Positions 1 to 5,146 of a stretch of DNA of 5,147 nt are shown here, one piece after another. Source of the DNA: Clostridia bacterium (GTDB lineage: Bacteria > Bacillota_A > Clostridia > Christensenellales > Borkfalkiaceae); NCBI GenBank assembly GCA_017457015.1, contig JAFTIG010000019.1, positions 1-5,147 of the forward strand, given 5' to 3'. The stretch's first letter is position 1, and every line of letters begins with the position of its first letter. The translations under genes and the position numbers were made by a program. The notes below the pieces were generated by a model, which was given only the letters and a program-made list of their open reading frames with translations, had not been told where the DNA came from and did not search any database.

Positions 1-975
1 AAGGGCAAATGTAATCTCGTTGCTACGGCACATCATAGCCGTGACAATTTAGAATCTGTGCTTTTCAACCTGTTTCGCGGAACGGGACTGAAAGGTGCTG
101 CGGGGATTGAAGAAAATTTTAACGGCAAAATCATCCGTCCATTTCTCGGCGTAAGCAAAGACGAAATTGAGAAGTACGTCGAGTGCCATAAAATTCCTTA
201 CGTTACCGATCCTACCAACCTATCGGACGACTACACGAGAAACTATATAAGGCTAAACATTTTACCTGAAATAAAGAAGATTTTCCCAGACGCAGAAAAA
301 AGCATAACTCGCTTTTCCGAATTATTGCGCACGGACAACGCTTATCTTGACAGTTTAGCAACCGCGACGGTAATCGGATCTAACGACGAGTATAAAATCC
401 CTATACAGACAGATAAGGCCTTGTTTGGACGTGCAATTATTTACGCTCTTAAACGGTTTGGTATAAAAAAAGACTGGGAGAAATCGCATATTGACAGCGT
501 TTTGTCGCTAATTACAGCCAAGAACGGCTGTAGTATAAACCTTAAACAAGGTATCGTAGCGATTCGGGAATACGATTATATTACGCTTTACAACTCAAAT
601 AAAAGTAGTCTTTCCCCTATTCCATTTAAGACGGGTGAAACCGTACTATTAAATCAAGTCATAGATATTTGTCCAGTAAAAAAACCCGTTGCCCTAAAAG
701 ACGGATTCTACTGCGACGGGGATAAAATACCCGCTACTGCTCAAATTCGATTTAAAAAAGACGGTGATAGATTTACAAAGTTCGGGGGCGGAACAAAAAG
801 TTTAAACGACTACCTAACGGATAAAAAAATACCGCTACGATTAAGAGATACTATCCCACTTATAGTTGACGGGCAGACGGTACTTGCCGTGGTGGGCGTT
901 GCAATTTCAGAAAAAATAAAGGTGGACGAAACCACCGTTAAAATTTATAAAATAAACAAAAGAGGATATATATGA
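1..975 (+). CDS. tilS: tRNA(Ile)-lysidine synthase TilS, 5'-truncated by window edge
   Basis: TilS uses ATP to attach lysine to the wobble cytidine (C34) of the CAU-anticodon tRNA-Ile, so that it reads AUA and is charged with isoleucine; it is an essential cytosolic enzyme. The frame is open from base 1, so 324 residues are visible and the N-terminal PP-loop (SGGxDS) lies outside. Visible family marks are the TAHHSRDNLES block (bases 25-57; many homologues have HHxDDxxET, so the first Asp is Arg here), FRGTGLKG just after it, IIRPFLGVSKDEI, the DPTN...RNYIR segment, and a C-terminal substrate-binding domain with GDRF...GGGTKSLNDYL and RLRDTIPLIVDG. A GTG at 58 is in frame but lies inside the conserved block and is not the start. 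The TGA stop overlaps the hpt ATG (ATGA), which implies translational coupling. Identification is firm; the missing N terminus is a window effect. Confidence 0.96.
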   Translation, partial: KGKCNLVATAHHSRDNLESVLFNLFRGTGLKGAAGIEENFNGKIIRPFLGVSKDEIEKYVECHKIPYVTDPTNLSDDYTRNYIRLNILPEIKKIFPDAEKSITRFSELLRTDNAYLDSLATATVIGSNDEYKIPIQTDKALFGRAIIYALKRFGIKKDWEKSHIDSVLSLITAKNGCSINLKQGIVAIREYDYITLYNSNKSSLSPIPFKTGETVLLNQVIDICPVKKPVALKDGFYCDGDKIPATAQIRFKKDGDRFTKFGGGTKSLNDYLTDKKIPLRLRDTIPLIVDGQTVLAVVGVAISEKIKVDETTVKIYKINKRGYI

Positions 976-1517
976 ACAAGAACATTAAAGTAATTTTAAC
1001 CGAAGAACAAATTCAAAAACGCGTAAAAGAACTTGCTAACCAAATAACGCTCGACTATTCAAGCGTGGATAATTCTATCCGTCGCCCCGTGTTTATATGC
1101 ACTTTAAAAGGCGCTGTATATTTCTTTGCCGATTTAACTAAAAACATCAAGCGTCCGATAATGCTTGACTTTGCCAAACTCTCCAGTTACAGAAACGATA
1201 CGGTTAGCGGAGAACTGGAAATGCAGAGCGACATTACCACCGATATTGAAGGCAGGGACGTCATTATAGTAGAAGACATAATTGATAGCGGTAAAACTTT
1301 GAAATTTTTTGTAGAACTCCTTAAAAAACGCAACCCTGCGTCAATAAAAATTTGTGCCTTCCTTGACAAAAAAGAACGTCGTGAAGCTGACATTAAAGCC
1401 GATTACGTCGGGTTTGATATTCCGTGCGGATTCGTCGTTGGCTACGGTTTGGACTATGCGGAAAAGTTTAGAGAACTCCCCTATCTCGGTGAAATAATAG
1501 ACCCGTCTAAAGCATAA
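972..1517 (+). CDS. hpt: Hypoxanthine (guanine) phosphoribosyltransferase
   Basis: Purine salvage enzyme that transfers the phosphoribosyl group of PRPP to hypoxanthine (and usually guanine), giving IMP or GMP in the cytosol. It has 181 residues, a normal length for bacterial Hpt. Visible elements are the pyrophosphate loop LKGA (45-48), the flexible-loop SSY (71-73), the PRPP signature VIIVEDIIDSGKTL (97-110) with E101-D102 expected to hold ribose and D105 the expected catalytic base, and the C-terminal base/Mg region GFVVGYGLDY (153-162) followed by R167. The start ATG overlaps the tilS stop by 4 bp and has AGAGG 6 nt upstream (961-965). tilS-hpt adjacency is common in Firmicutes, where ftsH often follows; here a terminator follows instead. 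Whether guanine or xanthine is preferred cannot be read from the sequence. Confidence 0.95.
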   Translation: MNKNIKVILTEEQIQKRVKELANQITLDYSSVDNSIRRPVFICTLKGAVYFFADLTKNIKRPIMLDFAKLSSYRNDTVSGELEMQSDITTDIEGRDVIIVEDIIDSGKTLKFFVELLKKRNPASIKICAFLDKKERREADIKADYVGFDIPCGFVVGYGLDYAEKFRELPYLGEIIDPSKA

Positions 1518-1592
1518 AAAGATCAATGCCGATTATCAAACGCTAAAAGAATTTTTAGTAGAAAAATCCGTAAAAATATAAATTTAAATAGA

Positions 1593-1646
1593 TACGCCGC
1601 TTAATGTAATCCCCTTTTAAAGAGAGCATTAAACGGCGTAATTTTT
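1593..1646 (+). terminator. Rho-independent terminator of tilS-hpt
   Basis: Two 14-nt arms, 1593-1606 and 1627-1640, pair with one C-A mismatch around a 20-nt loop and are followed by ATTTTT (1641-1646). It lies about 75 bp after the hpt stop. Read on the minus strand, the same stem is followed by a weaker T-rich tract, so it may also end the minus-strand gene at 1711-2019, which has no other visible terminator. Confidence 0.75.
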
Positions 1647-1658
1647 ATGAGCAAATTG

Positions 1659-1699
1659 TTAAAAAATCGCTAAAATAACGGTCAAACATTAAAAAATCG
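1659..1699. repeat. Short direct repeat TTAAAAAATCG, two copies 30 bp apart
   Basis: The identical 11-mer occurs at 1659-1669 and 1689-1699, between the hpt terminator and the end of the minus-strand small gene. Read on the minus strand each copy is CGATTTTTTAA, but neither has a hairpin in front, so they do not look like terminators. In AT-rich DNA this may be chance. Confidence 0.4.
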
Positions 1700-1710
1700 A
1701 TATTTTATTA

Positions 1711-2019
1711 TTATTTCTTTTTAGCGTTTTCGTATCTTTCGTTAGCAGCAGCAGTTCTTTCATTTGCTTCGGCAATCTGCTTTTCGCGCTCTTTATTCAT
1801 TTTTGCATTGCGTTCTGCAGGACTCATATGCGCGTCGTCCCAACTTTTTTTGCCTTGTTCTTTTGCTTTTTTGTAAGTGTTGTGAAATTTGTTTTCTTCA
1901 AAGTTAGCCTTTGATTCCGCTTTAACCGCTTCTAAATTTGCCTTGTCTACTTCACGTTGTGCTTTTGCGCTCTCCTTCATGTCTGAAAATGCGCCTTTAA
2001 AAAAGTTTTTAATACCCAT
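1711..2019 (-). CDS. Small charged helical protein of unknown function (102 aa)
   Basis: I do not recognise a named family with certainty. The protein is rich in Lys, Glu, Ala and Asn, almost free of Pro and Cys, and should be nearly all helix. Residues 1-14 (MGIKNFFKGAFSDM) can form a short amphipathic helix, which might touch a membrane. Residues 15-55 are Ala/Glu/Lys-rich with coiled-coil character, a polar break follows around DDAHMSP (61-67), and residues 70-102 form a second charged helix with ANER at 85-88 and 92-95, one heptad apart. The ATG at 2019 is chosen because AAAGGAG lies 8 nt upstream; the in-frame ATG six codons earlier sits on that site. It is a single-gene unit transcribed away from the transporter at 2223. 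There is no signal peptide or membrane span. My impression is that similar proteins occur in clostridial genomes, but that is memory, not a search. Confidence 0.82.
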   Translation of the reverse strand: MGIKNFFKGAFSDMKESAKAQREVDKANLEAVKAESKANFEENKFHNTYKKAKEQGKKSWDDAHMSPAERNAKMNKEREKQIAEANERTAAANERYENAKKK

Positions 2020-2027
2020 GATTTTTT

Positions 2028-2034
2028 CTCCTTT
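2028..2034 (-). promoter_or_regulatory. Ribosome binding site that fixes the start at 2019
   Basis: On the minus strand AAAGGAG lies 8 nt before the ATG at 2017-2019. The upstream in-frame ATG (2035-2037) has this site inside its coding region and no site of its own, so the shorter protein is preferred. Confidence 0.8.
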
Positions 2035-2053
2035 CATTTAAGTTTGTGCCCTA

Positions 2054-2059
2054 ATTATA
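2054..2059 (-). promoter_or_regulatory. Candidate -10 box for the 102-aa gene
   Basis: TATAAT on the minus strand, about 35 bp before the start codon. No good -35 hexamer stands at 16-18 bp; TTGGCG lies 20 bp upstream, too far for a normal sigma-A promoter. Only the -10 element is supported. Confidence 0.45.
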
Positions 2060-2088
2060 CCGCCCAGTGGTTTAAATTACGCCAAAAA

Positions 2089-2129
2089 AACGTTTTAGTT
2101 TTGTAAACGTTAGTTAAAGTTTTGTTAAC
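2089..2129. promoter_or_regulatory. Operator-like inverted and direct repeats in the divergent intergenic region
   Basis: A perfect 7-bp inverted repeat, AACGTTT (2089-2095) and AAACGTT (2105-2111), overlaps a 12-bp direct repeat, AGTTTTGTAAAC (2097-2108) and AGTTTTGTTAAC (2118-2129), which has one difference and a period of 21 bp, two helical turns. TGTAAACG at 2102-2109 matches one half of a CcpA cre site; the other half is poor. The cluster lies just upstream of the transporter -35 box and behind the opposing promoter, where it could control either. The regulator is unknown. Confidence 0.4.
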
Positions 2130-2142
2130 CCCCTATTTTTTC

Positions 2143-2170
2143 TTGCCTTTTTAATTTTAACGAGTACAAT
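2143..2170 (+). promoter_or_regulatory. Sigma-A type promoter for the SulP transporter
   Basis: TTGCCT (2143-2148), a 16-bp spacer, then TACAAT (2165-2170). This predicts a leader of about 46 nt that holds a 5-bp CGCGC/GCGCG hairpin with a TTTT loop (2181-2194) and then AAAGGA (2205-2210) before the ATG at 2223. Confidence 0.65.
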
Positions 2171-2222
2171 ATTAAAGGTGCGCGCTTTTGCGCGTTAAAA
2201 ACTTAAAGGAAAAAGCATACAG

Positions 2223-3539
2223 ATGAAAACTTTTGAGCCAAAACTTTTTACGACATTAAAAGGCTATAGCGGTAAACAAATAATTACCGATATAGTCGCG
2301 GGAATTATCGTTGCAATTATTGCCCTACCACTATCGATAGCCTTGGCTATCGCGTCGGGTGCTTCGCCTGAAACTGGACTTTACACGGCAATCGTTGCAG
2401 GCTTTATTATATCAATGCTTGGCGGTAGCAGGGTAAATATATCAGGTCCGACCGCCGCGTTTGCCACTATCGTAGCAGGCATTATTGCGGGATACGGCAT
2501 GGACGGACTGTTCCTAGCAACCATTATGGCAGGTCTAATCCTTATTATAATGGGCATTTTAAGAGTCGGCTCTTTGATAAAATTTATTCCCCACACTATA
2601 ACCGTAGGATTTACCGCAGGCATAGCGGTGACTTTGCTAATCGGTCAACTAAAAGACTTTTTGGGGCTAACTTACCCTGCGGGAACGAACGCTATCGAAA
2701 CCCCTGAAAAAATCGCACTCGTATTCGAGCATATTTCAACTATCAACTGGTGGGCGGTTTTAGTTGGTTGTATCGGTCTTGCTATACTTATCGTATGGCC
2801 GTTTATAAGCAAAAAAATCCCCGGCTCACTCATCGCCGTACTCGTCGGTGCATTGTTTATCGCGCTAGTTCCAAAAGCAAACACTATCGGCTCACTTTAC
2901 GAAGTGTCGTCAGCCCTTCCTAAATTTTCCATACCGCAAATTGACGGTCAAAGAATTTTAGCGCTACTTCCGAGCGCGTTTACTATCGCAATGCTTGCGG
3001 GAATAGAATCACTGCTCTCTTGCGTAGTATCCGATAAAATGATAAACGATAAGCACAATTCCAACACCGAACTTATCGCGCAAGGCGTGGGCAATATTTT
3101 TACGGGATTTTTAGGCGGTATACCTGCAACGGGTGCAATCGCAAGAACTGCGGCAAACGTAAGAAACGGCGGTCGCTCACCTATTTCTGGCATGACGCAC
3201 GCACTAGTTTTATTGCTCGTTTTGGTCGTGCTTATGCCGTACGCAGCAATGATACCTATGCCTATTATAGCGGCAATACTTTTTATCGTCGCTTACAATA
3301 TGAGCGAGTGGAGAGAATTCGTCCACGTTATTAAAAGCAAAAACGCAGTCGATATTATCGTTTTAATATTGACGTTTGCACTGACCGTAATCTTCGATTT
3401 AGTCAAGGCAATAGCCGTCGGCATGATAGTTCATTACGCGGTGATTTTGATAAAATATATAATTCGCCGTAAAAAAGAAAAATCGTTAGCAAGCGACGAC
3501 ACGACCGAACAAATAGCTACCGCTGAACAAGAAAAATAA
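2223..3539 (+). CDS. SulP/SLC26-family anion transporter lacking a STAS domain
   Basis: Inner-membrane carrier of the SulP family, whose bacterial members move sulfate, bicarbonate, dicarboxylates or similar anions; the substrate here cannot be told. The 438 residues cover a whole membrane domain, consistent with the usual 7+7 inverted-repeat fold of 14 segments. The N terminus has FEPKLFTTLKGY before the first segment. Family marks are ALPLSIALAIASG (34-46), GGSRVNISGPTAAF (67-80), AGIESLL (259-265), ELIAQGVGNI (283-292), GGIPATGAIARTA (298-310), NVRNGGRSP (312-320) and VAYNMSEWREF (356-366). Membrane sequence ends near residue 414, followed by RRKKEK and an acidic tail of about 18 residues, where most relatives carry a STAS domain of roughly 100 residues. 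A terminator begins 18 bp after the stop, so the short C terminus does not look like a frameshift. AAAGGA lies 12 nt before the ATG, a slightly long spacing. It is transcribed alone. Confidence 0.93.
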   Translation: MKTFEPKLFTTLKGYSGKQIITDIVAGIIVAIIALPLSIALAIASGASPETGLYTAIVAGFIISMLGGSRVNISGPTAAFATIVAGIIAGYGMDGLFLATIMAGLILIIMGILRVGSLIKFIPHTITVGFTAGIAVTLLIGQLKDFLGLTYPAGTNAIETPEKIALVFEHISTINWWAVLVGCIGLAILIVWPFISKKIPGSLIAVLVGALFIALVPKANTIGSLYEVSSALPKFSIPQIDGQRILALLPSAFTIAMLAGIESLLSCVVSDKMINDKHNSNTELIAQGVGNIFTGFLGGIPATGAIARTAANVRNGGRSPISGMTHALVLLLVLVVLMPYAAMIPMPIIAAILFIVAYNMSEWREFVHVIKSKNAVDIIVLILTFALTVIFDLVKAIAVGMIVHYAVILIKYIIRRKKEKSLASDDTTEQIATAEQEK

Positions 3540-3557
3540 AAATTTTCGATACGTATT

Positions 3558-3602
3558 AAAAGCACGATAGGTTTATCTAAAAGTAAACTTACCGTGCTTT
3601 TT
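3558..3602. terminator. Terminator between convergent sulP and GNAT genes, probably bidirectional
   Basis: Arms of 18 nt, 3558-3575 and 3584-3601, pair with one mismatch and one G-U around an 8-nt loop. The stem starts with AAAA and ends with TTTT(T), so each strand reads a hairpin ending in a short U-tract. It follows the transporter stop by 18 bp and lies about 40 bp beyond the stop of the minus-strand acetyltransferase. Confidence 0.82.
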
Positions 3603-3642
3603 AACGTCAAACAAATTAAATAACTATTTTGATATCATGAAT

Positions 3643-4113
3643 TTATAAAATGCGTTCCATCGTCGTCTTTAAGGGCGACATGCCGAGTTTTTGATAAAAT
3701 TTTACCGCGCTTTCGTTTAAGTGCCATACGTTAAGCGTTAAATGATAACAACCGAGTTCTTTTGCGAGCGAAACGCAAAACTCGTACAGTTTTTTGCCTA
3801 TCCCCTTACCGCGACAATTTTCATGCACGCAAAGGTCTTCAATATAAAAATTTTTAATCCCACGCAAATTCGCGCTTTCCTTTTGTTCTTTTATCGCACA
3901 AAACGCGTATCCTACGGCAGAGTCACTATCGTCTGCGTAAACGTAAACGGGCGTGCTATCGTCTTTTAAAATATTTTTAACGTCGTCTTTAGAATACTTA
4001 TTCGTCCCACCCTTAAAAATATCGGGGCGACCGTCCGCGTGAATACCTTGTACTTGGCGGAGAAGTTCCGAAAGGTTATCGACGTCTTTTTCCGTTGCTC
4101 TTCTTATGCTCAT
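3643..4113 (-). CDS. GNAT-family N-acetyltransferase
   Basis: Acetyl-CoA-dependent acetyltransferase of the GNAT superfamily, 156 residues, one domain, cytosolic. It opens with MSIRRATEKDVDNLSELL, the usual first strand and helix. The central strands are PVYVYADD (55-62) and AVGYAFCAI (66-74). Motif A is YIEDLCVHENCRGKGIG (90-106), with the RGKGIG pyrophosphate loop at 101-106. Motif B is LTLNVWHLNESAVKFYQKLGM (125-145), with the Tyr140 often placed near the acetyl-CoA thiol. The IHADGRPDIFK segment (24-34) is typical of one clostridial subgroup of small GNATs, as far as I recall. Protein, polyamine and antibiotic substrates are all possible, and neighbours give no hint. The start has AGGATAGG upstream with 6 nt of spacing. 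It converges on the transporter and diverges from the membrane protein at 4274. Confidence 0.93.
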   Translation of the reverse strand: MSIRRATEKDVDNLSELLRQVQGIHADGRPDIFKGGTNKYSKDDVKNILKDDSTPVYVYADDSDSAVGYAFCAIKEQKESANLRGIKNFYIEDLCVHENCRGKGIGKKLYEFCVSLAKELGCYHLTLNVWHLNESAVKFYQKLGMSPLKTTMERIL

Positions 4114-4161
4114 ATCTTACCTATCCTAATTATTTTAATATATTTTACCACTCATAAAAAA

Positions 4162-4190
4162 ATTACACAATAAATTTTTAACACGTTCAA
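4162..4190 (-). promoter_or_regulatory. Promoter for the GNAT gene
   Basis: On the minus strand TTGAAC (4185-4190), a 17-bp spacer, then TGTAAT (4162-4167), about 50 bp before the start codon. A second overlapping option is TTGTGT (4165-4170), 17 bp, TAAAAT (4142-4147). It stands back to back with the strong promoter at 4211. Confidence 0.55.
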
Positions 4191-4210
4191 GAAAATTTTC
4201 AAATATTATC

Positions 4211-4239
4211 TTGACAACTCTTTTGCCTTATTGTATAAT
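4211..4239 (+). promoter_or_regulatory. Perfect consensus sigma-A promoter
   Basis: TTGACA (4211-4216), 17-bp spacer, TATAAT (4234-4239): both hexamers and the spacing match the sigma-A consensus exactly. The predicted start of transcription near 4246 leaves a leader of about 28 nt before the ATG at 4274. Such a promoter should be strong or held down by a repressor; no clear operator is seen. Confidence 0.88.
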
Positions 4240-4257
4240 GGTACTACAAATTAAAAC

Positions 4258-4264
4258 AAAGGAG
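4258..4264 (+). promoter_or_regulatory. Ribosome binding site that fixes the start at 4274
   Basis: AAAGGAG lies 9 nt before ATG 4274. The reading frame is open further left to a TTG at 4211, but that codon is part of the -35 box, so the longer reading is rejected. Confidence 0.85.
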
Positions 4265-4273
4265 AAAACGAAG

Positions 4274-4579
4274 ATGTTCAAACGCACGGAAAAACTATGG
4301 GATATTTTAGGAGAAATTTTGGCAGTAGTTCTAGTAATAACTTACGCGCTACTTATCTTAAACGCAACGTTTAATTTCCTAACTAACGCAACCATACTTA
4401 TGATACTTGATATAATCCGCACCTACGGCTCACTTGCGCTAATCGGCGTGGTCGGGCTTGAAGCAATATCAAAGCGCAATTTTATTTTCAAAATTATCTT
4501 TATTGCTCTCTGCGCGATAATCGTTGTATTCTTATTCTTCCCCGGAACGTATCAAAACCTAATCGGAACGATAAAATAA
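4274..4579 (+). CDS. Small three-span membrane protein of unknown function (101 aa)
   Basis: I do not recognise the family. After a short basic start (MFKRTEK) come three hydrophobic stretches: about residues 11-36, 40-64 and 70-90. The basic loop SKR (66-68) and the basic N terminus put the N end and the second loop in the cytoplasm and the C end outside, by the positive-inside rule. There is no cleavable signal peptide pattern, no cysteine pair and no clear catalytic motif; the C terminus is FPGTYQNLIGTIK. Asp46 and Arg49 lie inside the second span, which is unusual for a simple anchor and could matter for assembly or transport. The gene is a one-gene unit between a consensus promoter and a strong terminator. 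Small accessory subunit, holin-like or stress membrane protein are all guesses; none is supported by a motif. Confidence 0.85.
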   Translation: MFKRTEKLWDILGEILAVVLVITYALLILNATFNFLTNATILMILDIIRTYGSLALIGVVGLEAISKRNFIFKIIFIALCAIIVVFLFFPGTYQNLIGTIK

Positions 4580-4596
4580 TTCTTTAACCACTTTAT

Positions 4597-4639
4597 GATA
4601 AAGGCGTACGCTCTTTTGTGTCCGCCTTTATCTTTTTTT
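4597..4639 (+). terminator. Strong Rho-independent terminator of the membrane-protein gene
   Basis: Perfect 10-bp stem GATAAAGGCG (4597-4606) and CGCCTTTATC (4623-4632) with a 16-nt loop, followed directly by seven T residues (4633-4639). It lies 17 bp after the stop codon. Confidence 0.93.
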
Positions 4640-4683
4640 ATAATGAAATGGATTTTAAAAATTTTACAACTTTTTGTCAAATA

Positions 4684-4697
4684 TCCCGAATACGGGA
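4684..4697. promoter_or_regulatory. Palindrome upstream of the 49-aa gene, possible operator
   Basis: TCCCG-AATA-CGGGA is a perfect 5-bp inverted repeat in an otherwise very AT-rich stretch, ending 22 bp before the TATAAT at 4720. It occupies the place where a -35 element and a regulator would sit. It could also be a small RNA hairpin. Confidence 0.4.
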
Positions 4698-4719
4698 AAG
4701 ATATTTTTATACTGTGTAG

Positions 4720-4725
4720 TATAAT
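4720..4725 (+). promoter_or_regulatory. -10 box placed for a leaderless transcript
   Basis: A perfect TATAAT lies exactly 6 nt before the ATG at 4732, which predicts transcription starting at or next to the start codon. No convincing -35 hexamer is found 16-18 bp upstream (AAAGAT at 4697-4702); TTGTCA at 4674-4679 is too far away. The promoter may need an activator. Confidence 0.55.
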
Positions 4726-4731
4726 ATAAAT

Positions 4732-4881
4732 ATGAAAGCAGAAAAGATTATCCACACCCTAAAAAACTTACTTACCTTAAACCTTGACGAACTAAACGCT
4801 ATGACTAATAAAAATCAGTTCATACTCGGCGAAATTACCGCCTACACCGAGTGCATGGAAGTTTTAACCCTTTTTGACTGA
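4732..4881 (+). CDS. Small protein of 49 aa, putatively leaderless
   Basis: ATG to TGA, 49 residues. The protein begins MKAEKIIHTLKNLLTLNLDE and ends AYTECMEVLTLFD. It has two predicted helices: an amphipathic one (residues 1-24) with regular Leu/Ile spacing and a second from about FILGE (30-34) to the C end, with one Cys (41). It has no membrane span or signal peptide. The FxxGExxAYxEC pattern resembles small uncharacterised proteins I recall from Firmicutes and their phages; that is memory only. Support for coding is the protein-like composition and the TATAAT at a fixed 6 nt from the ATG. Against it are the short length and the lack of any Shine-Dalgarno. An internal ATG at 4801 also lacks one. 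It is separated from the gene on its left by a strong terminator, so it is its own unit. Confidence 0.62.
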   Translation: MKAEKIIHTLKNLLTLNLDELNAMTNKNQFILGEITAYTECMEVLTLFD

Positions 4882-4889
4882 CTTTATCG

Positions 4890-4916
4890 TATCTTATAAA
4901 GCGTATTAATAAGATA
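4890..4916. other. Weak AT-rich hairpin after the 49-aa ORF
   Basis: TATCTTAT (4890-4897) and ATAAGATA (4909-4916) are perfect 8-bp arms around an 11-nt loop. The nearest T-run (4936-4941) is 19 nt away, so it is a poor intrinsic terminator; it may still protect or end the small transcript. Confidence 0.4.
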
Positions 4917-4998
4917 TATCTACAATCTAAAAGTTTTTTAATTATTTGTTTTATAGGTTAGAAAAAAGATAAAACGTATATACCTTTAACTATCAAAC

Positions 4999-5031
4999 CT
5001 ACACCCACTCCGCGTTGCGGAGCGGGTGTAG
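4999..5031. repeat. GC-rich hairpin 1, core CCGC-GT-TGCGG
   Basis: Arms of 15 nt (4999-5013 and 5017-5031) pair with a single A-C mismatch around a GTT loop, in AT-rich surroundings. No T-tract follows on either strand, so it is not a standard terminator. It shares its core and the flanking CCTAC/GTAG with hairpin 2 about 80 bp downstream. Confidence 0.75.
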
Positions 5032-5109
5032 TAGAAACATAATATAATATATATATTAATTGTATCTTCTCTATTCCTTTGATTAACAAAATTAATAATA
5101 TACACACAC

Positions 5110-5146
5110 CCTAACCTACCGACCGCAATGCGGTCGGTAGGTTAGG
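5110..5146. repeat. GC-rich hairpin 2, core CCGC-AA-TGCGG
   Basis: A perfect inverted repeat: 18-nt arms 5110-5127 and 5129-5146 around a single central A (in RNA the loop would open to at least AAT plus neighbours). It begins after ACACACAC and ends one base before the window edge. No T-tract is visible on the left side, and the right side is outside the window, so a plus-strand terminator cannot be excluded. Confidence 0.75.

Noticed and set aside
1187..1526. Two minus-strand open frames inside hpt and across its end
   Set aside because: They overlap a firm hpt assignment, have no ribosome binding site and read as low-complexity shadow translations.
2020..2037. Six-residue longer start for the minus-strand small protein
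   Set aside because: The upstream codons contain the ribosome binding site of the chosen start and have none of their own.
2381..3193. Three minus-strand open frames inside the SulP gene
   Set aside because: They are shadows of a clearly conserved transporter; their Ile/Pro/Ala-rich text mirrors the plus-strand codons.
3742..3969. Plus-strand open frame inside the GNAT gene
   Set aside because: It lies wholly within a recognisable acetyltransferase on the other strand and has no upstream signals.
4211..4273. TTG start at 4211 extending the membrane protein by 21 residues
   Set aside because: The TTG is the first half of the TTGACA -35 box, so it would not be transcribed; ATG 4274 has AAAGGAG at 9 nt.
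4552..4755. Minus-strand 67-codon open frame
   Set aside because: It runs through a perfect terminator hairpin and the end of the membrane-protein gene, and its composition is that of translated AT-rich spacer.
4999..5040. 13-codon minus-strand ORF running through hairpin 1
   Set aside because: It has no ribosome binding site and its sequence is just the hairpin arms translated.
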